Source: Pseudomonas putida (lineage in GTDB: Bacteria; Pseudomonadota; Gammaproteobacteria; Pseudomonadales; Pseudomonadaceae). From it: a stretch of DNA of 64,000 bases. Position numbers and translations under genes: made by a program. The notes beneath the pieces are model-generated. The model made no database searches. It had not been told where the DNA came from and saw only the letters and a program-made list of their open reading frames with translations. Positions 15,704 to 25,062 of the stretch are shown piece after piece. The DNA lies in assembly GCA_041071465.1 (NCBI GenBank), contig CP163498.1:1640001-1704000 (forward strand), given 5' to 3'. Numbering within the stretch: the stretch's first letter is position 1; every line of letters begins with the position of its first letter.

Positions 15704-17146
15704 ATGTTCGATTCCAGCGCCCTGCTGCGCCAGCGCTTCGCCGCGCTGCGCAGTACGGCCGAGTTGTTTTCCCTGCGCCATGTGAAACAGTCGCACCAGG
15801 CGCTGTCGGTTCGGCGCAACGTTGCCGAACCACCGTTCTTCAGCCAGGACGAAGGCGCCATGCTCACCGTGCGGGTCAACGGCGTGGAGGCCTATGCGGC
15901 CACCGCCGACATGTCCCAGGCCGGCCTGCAACGCGCACTGGAACAAGCCGAGGCACTTGCCCGGCAGATCGCTCCGCACAGCCTGCTGGACCTGCGCGAG
16001 CAGCCGGTGACCAGCGCTCGTCACGACCACCTCTCACCCCATTTCGACCAGCCCGTGCCTAGCCTCGCCGACTGCCTCGGCCTGCTGGCTGCCGAATCGG
16101 CCAGCGTGCCAAAGGACAGCCGCCTGGTGGACTGGCAGGCCAGCCTGGGCCTGAGCCTGGTCGAGCAAACCTACCTGAACTCGGCCGGCGCCGAGCTACG
16201 CCATGCCCAGCGTTTCCTGTTCCCAGGCCTGGGTGTGACCGCCAGCGACGGCCAGGATAGCCAAAGCCGCAGCCTGGGCCGCGACAACTTCGGCCAACAG
16301 GGCGGTTTCGAGATCATCGAGCGCTGCGGACTGGTCGGCGCCGCGCGGCAGGTCGCCGACGAGGCACTGCAACTGCTGATGGCCCCCAACACCCCAAGCG
16401 GCCCGCGCGACCTGCTGCTGATGCCGGACCAGATGATGCTGCAGATCCACGAGTCCATCGGCCACCCGCTGGAGATGGACCGCATCCTCGGCGACGAGCG
16501 CAACTACGCCGGCACCAGCTTCGTCAAAGCCAGCGACTTCGGCCACCTGCAATACGGTTCCAGCCTGCTGAACGTAACCTTCGACCCGACCATCGGCGAA
16601 GAGCTGGCCAGCTACAGCTTTGATGATGACGGCACCCCGGCCAGCAAGCAGTTCCTGATCCGCGACGGCCTGCTGCTGCGCCCACTGGGCGGCGCGCTGT
16701 CGCAGTTCCGCTCTGGCCTGGACGGCGTGGCCAACAGCCGCGCCTGTGGCTGGAACCGTGCCCCGATCGACCGCATGGCCAACCTCAACATCGAACCGGG
16801 CGACCAAAGCCTGCAGCAGCTGATCCAGGGCATCGAGCACGGCATCCTGATGCGTACCAACCGTTCCTGGTCCATCGACGATGCGCGCAACAAGTTCCAG
16901 TTCGGCTGCGAATGGGGCCAACTGATCGAAAATGGCGAGCTGAAGGGCATCGTCAAGAACCCCAACTACCGTGGCATCTCCGCGCAGTTCTGGCTCAACC
17001 TGTCGGCCGTCGGCGACCGCAGCACCTTCCAGGTACTGGGCACGCCCAACTGCGGCAAGGGCGAACCCAACCAGGTGGTGCGGGTCGGCCATGCCTCGCC
17101 GGCCTGCGTGTTCCGCCAGATCGACGTATTCGGAGGAGACGCCTGA
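15704..17146 (+). CDS. TldD-family metalloprotease subunit
   Basis: Zinc-bearing subunit of a TldD/TldE heterodimeric protease. The 480 residues carry the HExxxH zinc motif in LQIHESIGHPLEMDRILGDE near residue 250 and the distal GWNRAPIDRMANLNIEPGD and NCGKGEPNQVVRVGHASPAC regions. Start MFDSSALLRQRFA follows GGAGG. Its stop overlaps the ATG of the partner gene. The sequence differs from the canonical housekeeping TldD I know, so it is probably a second, paralogous pair. The family is known for removing the leader of microcin B17, a YcaO-modified peptide, and a YcaO locus ends 3.2 kb upstream. Confidence 0.88.
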   Translation: MFDSSALLRQRFAALRSTAELFSLRHVKQSHQALSVRRNVAEPPFFSQDEGAMLTVRVNGVEAYAATADMSQAGLQRALEQAEALARQIAPHSLLDLREQPVTSARHDHLSPHFDQPVPSLADCLGLLAAESASVPKDSRLVDWQASLGLSLVEQTYLNSAGAELRHAQRFLFPGLGVTASDGQDSQSRSLGRDNFGQQGGFEIIERCGLVGAARQVADEALQLLMAPNTPSGPRDLLLMPDQMMLQIHESIGHPLEMDRILGDERNYAGTSFVKASDFGHLQYGSSLLNVTFDPTIGEELASYSFDDDGTPASKQFLIRDGLLLRPLGGALSQFRSGLDGVANSRACGWNRAPIDRMANLNIEPGDQSLQQLIQGIEHGILMRTNRSWSIDDARNKFQFGCEWGQLIENGELKGIVKNPNYRGISAQFWLNLSAVGDRSTFQVLGTPNCGKGEPNQVVRVGHASPACVFRQIDVFGGDA

Positions 17147-18465
17147 TGCAACATGCTTTCGAAACCCTGGTCGGGGATGTGCGCGCCGCCCTGCAAGCAG
17201 GCGAACAGTTCACCCTCGGCTACAGCGCCGAACAGTCGCAATTCGTGCGTTTCAACCACGCCAAGGTGCGCCAGGCCGGTGAAGTGAGCCAGGCCAGCGC
17301 TCAACTGCGGCTGGTGCACGATGGCCGCCAGGCGGAACAGCAAGTGACCTTGAGTGGCGAGGTGCAGGTGGACCGCCAGCGCCTGGCCGATGCTCTGGCG
17401 CAATTGCGCCAGACCCTGCCGCTGTTGGCCCTCGACCCCTACCTGCGCCTGGACGAAAGCGCCTGGCACAGCCACAGCCTGCAAGAACAACCACTGCCCG
17501 AGCTGGACGAAGTGCTGGCCTTGCTCGACAGCGAGGCAGGTGACCTGGACCTGGTCGGCATCTACGCCGCAGGCCCTATCTGCCGAGGCTTTGCCAGTTC
17601 GTTCGGGGCCTTTGGCTGGCACCAGGCCAACAGTTTCAACTTCGACTGGAGCCTTTTCCACGAAAACGGCCAGGCGGTGAAGGCCAACTATGCCGGCCAG
17701 CTGTGGAGCGCCGAAGACTTCATCGCACGCCTGCGCCAGGCACGTGAACAACTGGGCTTCCTCGGTCGCCCGGCGATCACCCTCAAACCGGGAAGCTACC
17801 GCGCCTACCTGGCCCCGGCAGCCATGGACGAGATCGCCGGCATGCTCTGCTGGGGCGGTTTTTCCGCGCAGGCCCTGGCCACTGGCAACAGCGCCCTGCA
17901 GCGCTTGTACAACGGCGATGCACGGCTGAGCCCGCTGGTGAGTTTCACCGAGCAGGTCAGCGGGTCGCTAAGCCCGGCGTTTTCCGACGAAGGTGCGCCG
18001 CGCCTGGATGTGCCGTTGATCCAGCAGGGCCAGGCCCAGCAGCGATTGATCAGTGCGCGCAGTGCGGCCGAGTTCGAGCTGCTGGCCAATGGCGCCGACA
18101 GCTACGAGTCGCCCTGTGCGCTCAGCCTGGCACCGGGTAACCTGGCCAGCGAGCAGGTCCTTGAGCGACTGGGTACTGGGCTGTACATCAGTAACCTGTG
18201 GTACCTGAACTACTCTGACCTTCCGGCAGCGCGGATGACCGGTTTGACCCGATTCGCCACTTTCTGGGTGGAAAACGGGCAGATCCAGGGGCCGGTAAGT
18301 ACCATGCGTTTCGATGACAGCCTGTACAGCCTGCTCGGCAGCCAGCTGGAGGACCTGACCCAGGCGCGCGAAATGATCCTGTCGACCAGTACCTATGGAC
18401 AGCGCAGTACCGGGTCGAGTCATTTGCCGGGGGCACTGGTCAAAGGCCTGACCCTGACATTGTGA
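17146..18465 (+). CDS. TldE/PmbA-family protease subunit
   Basis: Partner of the preceding TldD-type protein. Its ATG shares the final A of the upstream TGA, indicating strict co-translation. The 439 residues start MQHAFETLVGDVRAALQAGE and lack the HExxxH motif, as expected for the non-catalytic subunit. Conserved PmbA features include ASFGAFGWHQANSFNFDWSL, LYISNLWYLNYSDLPAARMT and FWVENGQIQGPVSTMRFDDS. TldE completes the chamber that threads unfolded peptides to the TldD active site. Confidence 0.87.
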   Translation: MQHAFETLVGDVRAALQAGEQFTLGYSAEQSQFVRFNHAKVRQAGEVSQASAQLRLVHDGRQAEQQVTLSGEVQVDRQRLADALAQLRQTLPLLALDPYLRLDESAWHSHSLQEQPLPELDEVLALLDSEAGDLDLVGIYAAGPICRGFASSFGAFGWHQANSFNFDWSLFHENGQAVKANYAGQLWSAEDFIARLRQAREQLGFLGRPAITLKPGSYRAYLAPAAMDEIAGMLCWGGFSAQALATGNSALQRLYNGDARLSPLVSFTEQVSGSLSPAFSDEGAPRLDVPLIQQGQAQQRLISARSAAEFELLANGADSYESPCALSLAPGNLASEQVLERLGTGLYISNLWYLNYSDLPAARMTGLTRFATFWVENGQIQGPVSTMRFDDSLYSLLGSQLEDLTQAREMILSTSTYGQRSTGSSHLPGALVKGLTLTL

Positions 18466-18476
18466 TAGGCATTAGC

Positions 18477-18552
18477 GGCCTCTTCGCGGGCAAGCCCGCT
18501 CCTACAGGGAACGCACAATCCTTGTAGGAGCGGGCTTGCCCGCGAAGAGGCC
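18477..18552. repeat. REP pair (perfect 30-bp inverted repeat)
   Basis: Arms at 18477-18506 and 18523-18552 are exact complements around a 16-nt spacer, with the core CGCGGGCAAGCCCGCTCCTA. It separates tldE from the transporter gene and may act as terminator or mRNA stabiliser. Confidence 0.9.
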
Positions 18553-18574
18553 GGCACTGACAAACGAGGAAGTC

Positions 18575-20002
18575 ATGCCCGAACGCACCCCGCTGGACCC
18601 CGTCACCGCCCGCTGGATCCCCTGGGTGGTGGCCATCGCCTTCTTCATGCAGTCCCTGGACGGCACCATCCTCAACACCGCGCTGCCGGCCATGGCCCGC
18701 TCGCTGGCCGAAGACCCGCTGCGCATGCAGGGCGTGATCATCGCCTACATGCTCACCGTGGCACTGCTGATCCCTGCTTCGGGCTGGATCGCCGACCGCT
18801 TTGGCACCAAACGCATCTTCTTCAGCGCCATCCTGCTGTTCAGCTTCGGTTCGCTGCTGTGCGCCGCCGCCAACAGCCTGGGCTTCCTGATCTTCGCCCG
18901 CGTCGTGCAGGGACTGGGCGGTGCGCTGATGCTGCCGGTTGGGCGGCTGGTGGTGCTGCGTGCTTACCCGCGCAGCGAACTGGTGCGAATCATGAGCTTC
19001 ATCACCATCCCCGGCCTGCTGGGGCCATTGTTGGGCCCCACGGTCGGTGGCTGGCTGGTGGAAATCCTCAGCTGGCACTGGATCTTCCTGCTCAACCTGC
19101 CGGTTGGCCTGATCGGCTGCATTGCAGTATGGAAGTTCATCCCGGACCTGCGCGGGGCGGAGCGAACCTCGTTCGACGGCCCCGGCTTCCTGCTGTTCGG
19201 CGCGGCGATGGTGCTGATCACCATCGCCATGGAAGGCCTGGGCGAGTTGCACCTGCCGCACTTGCGGGTCATGTTGCTGCTGTTCGCCGGTATGGCCTGC
19301 CTTGCCGCCTACTGGCTGCGCGCCGGGCGCGACCCGGAGCCACTGTTCTCGCCCAGCCTGTTCCGCGTGCGTACCTTCGCCATCGGCATCCTCGGCAACC
19401 TGTTCGCCCGCCTGGGCAGCGGCGCCCTGCCCTTCCTGGTGCCATTACTGCTGCAGGTGGCGCTGGGCTACTCTCCGGCGCAGGCTGGCATGAGCATGAT
19501 CCCGCTGGCGGCGGCGGCCATGCTTGCCAAGTCCATCGCCAGGCCGCTGATCGAGCGGTTCGGCTACCGCATCATCCTCACCGGCAACACGTTGCTGCTG
19601 GGCCTGCTGCTGGCCAGCCTCGGCCTGGTCGACGAGCAAACGCCCTACGCCGTGCTGTTGATCCAGCTGGGCCTGCTGGGCGCGGTCAACTCCATGCAGT
19701 TCACGGCCATGAACACGGTAACCCTGATCGACCTGGACGACGCCAGCGCCAGCAGCGGCAACAGCCTGCTGTCGGTGGTCGCGCAACTGGCGCTGAGCCT
19801 GGGCGTGGCCTGCGCCGGCGCACTGCTCGGCGGCTTTACCGCAGCGGGCAGTGCCGAGGGCGTGGAAAGCACCCTGGGCGCCTTCCAGCTGACCTTCGTC
19901 ACCATCGGCATCATGGCCATGCTGGCGGCGGCGATCTTCCTGCAACTGGCGCCGACGGACGGAAGGCGTGCCCGTCGTCCGGAACAACACATGGAACCAT
20001 AG
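18575..20002 (+). CDS. MFS multidrug transporter, DHA2 family (MdtD-like)
   Basis: Proton-driven drug/solute exporter in the inner membrane. The 475 residues from ATG 18575, with GAGGA five bases upstream, are highly hydrophobic, with about 14 predicted helices. Motif D1 LDGTILNTALPAMARSLAED (29-48), motif A GWIADRFGTKRIFF and motif C-like GLLGPLLGPTVGGWLVE define the DHA2 branch. Similar to E. coli MdtD (YegB). No regulator or membrane-fusion partner is adjacent, so its substrate is unknown. The longer frame from 18536 runs through the REP element and is rejected. Confidence 0.88.
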   Translation: MPERTPLDPVTARWIPWVVAIAFFMQSLDGTILNTALPAMARSLAEDPLRMQGVIIAYMLTVALLIPASGWIADRFGTKRIFFSAILLFSFGSLLCAAANSLGFLIFARVVQGLGGALMLPVGRLVVLRAYPRSELVRIMSFITIPGLLGPLLGPTVGGWLVEILSWHWIFLLNLPVGLIGCIAVWKFIPDLRGAERTSFDGPGFLLFGAAMVLITIAMEGLGELHLPHLRVMLLLFAGMACLAAYWLRAGRDPEPLFSPSLFRVRTFAIGILGNLFARLGSGALPFLVPLLLQVALGYSPAQAGMSMIPLAAAAMLAKSIARPLIERFGYRIILTGNTLLLGLLLASLGLVDEQTPYAVLLIQLGLLGAVNSMQFTAMNTVTLIDLDDASASSGNSLLSVVAQLALSLGVACAGALLGGFTAAGSAEGVESTLGAFQLTFVTIGIMAMLAAAIFLQLAPTDGRRARRPEQHMEP

Positions 20003-20066
20003 GGCGAATGGCCACGAGGCTGGTAGACTGTGCGGCATTTTTCGCTTCGCAACGCAGGCCCGCCTC

Positions 20067-21452
20067 GTGACCACCGAATCCACCGCCTTTGCCACTCTGC
20101 CGTTGTCCACCGCCATGCTGGCGAACCTGGACGCCCTCGGCTATGCCTCGATGACGCCGATCCAGGCCCAGAGCCTGCCAGTCATCCTCAAAGGCCAGGA
20201 CCTGATCGCCCAGGCCAAGACCGGCAGTGGCAAGACCGCCGCCTTCGGCATCGGCCTGCTCAACCCGATCAACCCGCGCTACTTCGGCTGCCAGGCACTG
20301 GTGCTGTGCCCTACCCGCGAGCTTGCCGACCAGGTGGCCAAGGAACTGCGCCGCCTGGCCCGCGCCGAGGACAACATCAAGATCCTCACCCTGTGCGGCG
20401 GCGTTTCGCTGGGCCCGCAAATCGCTTCGCTGGAGCACGGTGCGCACATCATCGTCGGCACCCCAGGGCGCATCCAGCAACACCTGGACAAAGGCACCCT
20501 GGTGCTCGATGGCCTCAACACCCTGGTACTCGACGAAGCCGACCGCATGCTCGACATGGGCTTCTTCGATGCCATCGCCAGCATCATCGGCAAGACCCCG
20601 GCGCGCCGCCAGACCCTGCTGTTCTCGGCCACTTACCCGGCTGGCATCAAGCAGCTGGCCGCCGACTTCATGCGCAACCCGCAGCAAGTCAAGGTCGAGA
20701 GCCTGCACACCGACAACCAGATCGAGCAGCGCTTCATCGAGATCGACCCGCAGCACCGCCTGGAGGCCGTCACCCGCGTGCTCGGCCACTACCGCCCGCA
20801 GTCCTGCGTGGCGTTCTGCTTCACCAAGCAGCAGTGCGAGGACGTGGTTGCCCACCTGACCGCCAAGGGCATCGTCGCCCAGGCCCTGCACGGCGACCTG
20901 GAGCAACGTGACCGCGACCAGGTGCTGACCATGTTCGCCAACCGCAGTAGCTCGGTGCTGGTGGCGACCGACGTGGCCGCGCGTGGCCTGGACATCGATG
21001 GCCTGGACATGGTCATCAACGTGGAACTGGCACGTGATGCGGAAATCCACGTGCACCGTGTGGGTCGTACTGGCCGTGCTGGCGAGAAAGGGACCGCGGT
21101 CAGCCTGGTGGCACCGGCCGAAGGCCACCGTGCCCAAGCCATCGAAGACCTGCAGAAAAGCCCGCTGCGCTGGGACTCGCTGGACAGCCTGAAGAACAAG
21201 GGCGGCGAACCACTGCTGCCGGTGATGACCACGCTGTGCATTGCCGCTGGCCGCAAGGACAAGCTGCGCCCTGGCGACATTCTCGGTGCACTGACCGGTG
21301 ATGCCGGGATCCCGGGCAAGCAGGTGGGCAAGATCGCCATCTTCGACTTCCAGGCGTTCGTGGCCGTGGAGCGGGCGTTGGCCAAACAGGCCATGCAGCG
21401 ACTGAACAGCGGCAAGATCAAGGGTCGCGCCCTGAAAGTCCGCATTATCTAA
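20067..21452 (+). CDS. dbpA: ATP-dependent RNA helicase DbpA
   Basis: DEAD-box helicase acting in late 50S subunit assembly. The product starts at GTG 20067 (VTTESTAFATLPLSTAML), giving 461 residues. Motifs in order: Q motif TPIQAQSLP, Walker [39 protein letters not shown] and HRVGRTGRAGEKG. The C-terminal 75 residues (LCIAAGRKDKLRPGDILGAL ... KIKGRALKVRII) form the DbpA RNA-binding domain that recognises hairpin 92 of 23S rRNA. The frame is open upstream to 19968, but that would overlap the MFS gene. Confidence 0.94.
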   Translation: MTTESTAFATLPLSTAMLANLDALGYASMTPIQAQSLPVILKGQDLIAQAKTGSGKTAAFGIGLLNPINPRYFGCQALVLCPTRELADQVAKELRRLARAEDNIKILTLCGGVSLGPQIASLEHGAHIIVGTPGRIQQHLDKGTLVLDGLNTLVLDEADRMLDMGFFDAIASIIGKTPARRQTLLFSATYPAGIKQLAADFMRNPQQVKVESLHTDNQIEQRFIEIDPQHRLEAVTRVLGHYRPQSCVAFCFTKQQCEDVVAHLTAKGIVAQALHGDLEQRDRDQVLTMFANRSSSVLVATDVAARGLDIDGLDMVINVELARDAEIHVHRVGRTGRAGEKGTAVSLVAPAEGHRAQAIEDLQKSPLRWDSLDSLKNKGGEPLLPVMTTLCIAAGRKDKLRPGDILGALTGDAGIPGKQVGKIAIFDFQAFVAVERALAKQAMQRLNSGKIKGRALKVRII

Positions 21453-21466
21453 AGCCAGGCAAGGTC

Positions 21467-21542
21467 CCTGTGGGAGCGGGTTTACCCGCGAATTCGATGG
21501 TGCGTGCACCGCCCTATTCGCGGGTAAACCCGCTCCCACAGG
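21467..21542. repeat. REP pair
   Basis: Complementary arms with cores GAGCGGGTTTACCCGCGAAT and ATTCGCGGGTAAACCCGCTC around a short spacer, between dbpA and the flavoprotein gene. Confidence 0.88.
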
Positions 21543-21580
21543 TTCGGCGTAGCCATTACGAATCCAGATAGGTTTATACC

Positions 21581-22762
21581 GTGCACTCCACCGACGTGAT
21601 CATCCTCGGCGCCGGCGCCGCCGGCCTGATGTGCGCCCAGCTCAGCGCCCGCCGTGGCCGCCGGGTACTGCTGCTCGACCACGCCAACAAGCCAGGCAAG
21701 AAGATCCTCATGTCCGGCGGCGGGCGCTGCAACTTCACCAACATGTACACCGAGCCAGCCAACTTCCTGTCGCAGAATGCGCACTTCTGTAAGTCGGCCC
21801 TGGCCCGCTACACCCAGTGGGACTTCATCGAGCTGGTGTGCAAACACGGCGTGGCGTACCACGAGAAGAAACTTGGCCAGCTGTTCTGCGACAACAAGGC
21901 CAGCGACATCCTCGACATGCTGCTGGCCGAATGCGACGAGGCCGGCGCCGAGATCCGCATGCACACCAGCATCGAACAGATCGAGAAGACCGAAAACGGC
22001 TACCTGCTGCAGACCAACGGCGGCCAGTTCGCCTGCCAGTCGCTGGTGATCGCCACTGGCGGGCTGTCGATTCCGACCCTGGGCGCCACAGGCTTCGGCT
22101 ACCAAGTGGCGCGCCAGTTTGGCCACGCGCTGCTGCCGACCCGCGCCGGCCTGGTGCCGTTCACCATCACCGAGCCCCAACTCAAGGCACTGTGCACCGA
22201 GTTGTCCGGCACCTCGCTGGATTGCACCGCCAGCTGCAATGGCACCAGCTTCCGCGAGAACCTGCTGTTCACCCACCGCGGCCTGAGCGGCCCGGCAATC
22301 CTGCAGATCTCGTCGTTCTGGGAAGCCGGTGACACGGTCGAGATCAACCTGCTGCCCGACCGCGATGCGCTGACCTGGCTGCAACAGATGCAGGCCGAAC
22401 GCGCCAACGCTGAACTGAAGACCGTGCTGGGTGAAGTGTTCACCCGCAAGCTGGCCAACCTGCTGGCCGAGCAGTGGTTCGAGTCCAAGCCGATGAAGCA
22501 GTACACCCCAGCGGAGCTGGCGCAAATCGCCGAAAAGCTGGCGAACTGGCAAGTGGTGCCGGCCGGCACCGAAGGCTATCGCACCGCCGAAGTGACCTTG
22601 GGCGGCGTCGATACCCGCGAAGTGTCGTCCAAGACCATGGAGTCGCTGAAAAGCCCTGGGTTGTACTTCATCGGCGAAGTGCTGGACGTCACCGGCCACC
22701 TGGGCGGTTTCAACTTCCAGTGGGCCTGGGCATCGGCCAACGCCGCAGCGCAGTTCGTGTAG
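21581..22762 (+). CDS. BaiN/RdsA (YhiN/HI0933) family NAD(P)/FAD-dependent oxidoreductase
   Basis: Flavoprotein of unknown substrate. It uses a GTG start, preceded by AGG. The 393 residues start with a Rossmann FAD motif (VIILGAGAAGLMCAQLSARR) followed by the family signature KKILMSGGGRCNFTNM, where the cluster of glycines and the cysteine are invariant. Further motifs are VIATGGLSIPTLGATGFGYQ, FTHRGLSGPAILQISSFW and the C-terminal FIGEVLDVTGHLGGFNFQWA. Length is normal. Nothing in the neighbourhood suggests its role. Confidence 0.9.
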   Translation: MHSTDVIILGAGAAGLMCAQLSARRGRRVLLLDHANKPGKKILMSGGGRCNFTNMYTEPANFLSQNAHFCKSALARYTQWDFIELVCKHGVAYHEKKLGQLFCDNKASDILDMLLAECDEAGAEIRMHTSIEQIEKTENGYLLQTNGGQFACQSLVIATGGLSIPTLGATGFGYQVARQFGHALLPTRAGLVPFTITEPQLKALCTELSGTSLDCTASCNGTSFRENLLFTHRGLSGPAILQISSFWEAGDTVEINLLPDRDALTWLQQMQAERANAELKTVLGEVFTRKLANLLAEQWFESKPMKQYTPAELAQIAEKLANWQVVPAGTEGYRTAEVTLGGVDTREVSSKTMESLKSPGLYFIGEVLDVTGHLGGFNFQWAWASANAAAQFV

Positions 22763-22777
22763 AGTAGAATCCATTCA

Positions 22778-22811
22778 GCAGCACGGAACGCTTCTTGCTG
22801 GCCCGTGCTGC
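22778..22811 (+). terminator. Hairpin after the flavoprotein gene
   Basis: GCAGCACGG / CCGTGCTGC, a 9-bp perfect stem with a 16-nt loop, 15 bases after the stop. There is no long T tract, so termination is plausible but uncertain. Confidence 0.5.
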
Positions 22812-22845
22812 ATTGCATTCTTCGCTCACTGCCTAGCAGGCCATC

Positions 22846-25029
22846 ATGTCATCGAGCTCGTTCCGTCAGTCACTGCGTCGCCTGTGGGGCCAAGACAAGT
22901 TCAGCTACAGCATCCGGGTCACCATCGCCCTCACCGGCAGCCTGGCCCTGTGCTGGTACCAGAACGAGATGGCCCTGCTGATTCCGCTGTTCCTCGGCAT
23001 CATCGCCAGCGCCCTGGCCGAAACCGACGACAGCTGGCAAGGCCGCCTTAGCGCCTTGGCCGTTACCCTGGTGTGTTTCGCCATCGCTGCGCTGGCGGTC
23101 GAACTACTGTTCCCCTACCCCTGGGTCTTTGTGGTCGCCCTAGCCCTCGCGGCGTTTGGCCTGACCATGCTCGGCGCCTTGGGCGAGCGCTATGGTGCGA
23201 TTGCCTCGGCGACACTGATCACGGCGGTTTACACCATGATCGGTGTGGACCAGCGCGGCGGCCAAGTGACGGACTTCTGGCACGAGCCGCTGCTGCTGGT
23301 GGCGGGTGCGGCCTGGTACGGGCTGCTTTCAGTACTTTGGCAGGCGCTGTTTTCCAACCAGCCGGTGCAGCAGAGCCTGGCCAAGCTGTTCTACGAACTG
23401 GGCAGCTACCTCAAGCTGAAGGCCAGCCTGTTCGAACCGATCCGCACCCTCGACGTCGAGGCCCGGCGCCTGGAGCTGGCCCAACAGAACGGCAAGGTGG
23501 TAGCTGCGCTGAACGCAGCCAAGGAAATCATCCTGCACCGGGTGGGCAACAGCCAACCGAACTCGAAGGTCAGCCGTTACCTCAAGCTGTACTTCCTGGC
23601 CCAGGACATTCACGAACGGGTCAGTGCCTCGCACTACCCCTACAACGCCTTGACCGAGGCGTTTTTCCACAGTGATGTGATGTTCCGCTGCCAGCGCCTG
23701 CTGCGTAAGCAGGGTTCATCCTGCCAGGAGCTGGCCCGCTCAATCCGCCTGCGCCAGCCATTCGTGCTGGCCAGCGGTTATCCCGAAGCCCTCGAGGACC
23801 TCAACGCTTCGCTTGAGCACCTGCGTATCCAGAGCAACCCGGCCTGGCGCGGCCTGTTGCGCTCGCTGCGGGCGTTGGCCGCCAACCTGGCAACGCTGGA
23901 CCGCCAGCTCAGTGCCGCCAGCAACCCGGACAGCCTGGCCGACGCCAGCGACAGCAGCCTGCTCGACCGCTCGCCACGCTCGCTGAAGGACGTGTGGACG
24001 CGCCTGCGCACCCAGCTCACACCGACCTCGCTGCTGTTCCGCCACGCCTTGCGCCTGCCGCTGGCGCTGTCGATCGGCTACGGCATGGTGCACCTGATTC
24101 ACCCGACCCAGGGCTACTGGATCATCCTCACTACGCTGTTCGTGTGCCAGCCCAACTACGGCGCAACCCGGCGCAAGCTGGTGCAGCGCATCTTCGGCAC
24201 CGCTGTCGGCCTGACGGTGGGCTGGGCCTTGTTCGACCTGTTCCCCAACCCGGTCATCCAGTCGCTGTTCGCCGTGGTCGCCGGGGTGGTGTTCTTCGTC
24301 AACCGCACCACCCGCTACACCTTGGCCACGGCCGCGATCACCCTGATGGTGCTGTTCTGCTTCAACCAGATCGGCGATGGCTACGGCCTGTTCCTGCCAC
24401 GCCTGTTCGATACCCTGGTGGGCAGCCTGATCGCCATCCTTGCGGTGTTCCTGTTCTTGCCTGACTGGCAAGGGCGACGGCTGAACAAGGCGCTGGCCAA
24501 TACCCTGGCCTGCGCCAGCGTGTACCTGCGCCAGATCATGCAGCAGTATGCCCATGGCAAGCGTGACGACCTGGCTTACCGCCTGGCCCGGCGCAATGCT
24601 CACAACGCCGACGCGGCACTGTCCACCACCTTGGCCAACATGCTGATGGAGCCGGGGCATTTCCGTAAGGAGGCCGACGTTGGCTTCCGCTTCCTGGTGC
24701 TGTCGCACACCTTGCTCAGCTACCTCTCGGGGCTGGGCGCGCACCGCGACACGGCGTTGCCGGCGCAGGTGCAGGAGCAGTTGATCGAAGGTGCCGGGCA
24801 AAGCCTGGCCAGCAGCCTGGACGAGATCGCCAACGGTTTGGCGGCGCGGCTGCCGATCGCGATTCACAGTGATGCCGAAGAAGCACTGGCCAATGCCCTG
24901 GAGCAAATGCCGGAAGAACTGGATGAGCATCAACGGCTGGTGCAGACGCAGTTGGCGTTGATCTGCCGGCAGTTGGGGCCATTGAGGACCTTGGCGGCGC
25001 ACCTGATCAAGGAAGGTGCGCCGGCCTGA
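22846..25029 (+). CDS. YccS/YhfK-type FUSC family inner-membrane protein
   Basis: 727 residues with the duplicated architecture of YccS: an N-terminal block of about six membrane helices (ALTGSLALCWYQNEMALLIP ... GVAWYGLL-type region), a soluble central domain (about 190-400) and a second FUSC block (RLPLALSIGYGMVHLIHPTQ, TTLFVCQPNYGATRRKLVQR, GTAVGLTVGWALFDLFPNPV), ending in a long cytoplasmic helical tail. The family is related to aromatic-acid efflux proteins (AaeB) but its substrate is unknown. It is a single gene, with no AaeA-like partner nearby. Confidence 0.9.
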   Translation: MSSSSFRQSLRRLWGQDKFSYSIRVTIALTGSLALCWYQNEMALLIPLFLGIIASALAETDDSWQGRLSALAVTLVCFAIAALAVELLFPYPWVFVVALALAAFGLTMLGALGERYGAIASATLITAVYTMIGVDQRGGQVTDFWHEPLLLVAGAAWYGLLSVLWQALFSNQPVQQSLAKLFYELGSYLKLKASLFEPIRTLDVEARRLELAQQNGKVVAALNAAKEIILHRVGNSQPNSKVSRYLKLYFLAQDIHERVSASHYPYNALTEAFFHSDVMFRCQRLLRKQGSSCQELARSIRLRQPFVLASGYPEALEDLNASLEHLRIQSNPAWRGLLRSLRALAANLATLDRQLSAASNPDSLADASDSSLLDRSPRSLKDVWTRLRTQLTPTSLLFRHALRLPLALSIGYGMVHLIHPTQGYWIILTTLFVCQPNYGATRRKLVQRIFGTAVGLTVGWALFDLFPNPVIQSLFAVVAGVVFFVNRTTRYTLATAAITLMVLFCFNQIGDGYGLFLPRLFDTLVGSLIAILAVFLFLPDWQGRRLNKALANTLACASVYLRQIMQQYAHGKRDDLAYRLARRNAHNADAALSTTLANMLMEPGHFRKEADVGFRFLVLSHTLLSYLSGLGAHRDTALPAQVQEQLIEGAGQSLASSLDEIANGLAARLPIAIHSDAEEALANALEQMPEELDEHQRLVQTQLALICRQLGPLRTLAAHLIKEGAPA

Positions 25030-25062
25030 TTTTGCTCGATAAGCCGGTGCGGGCCTCAGAAG

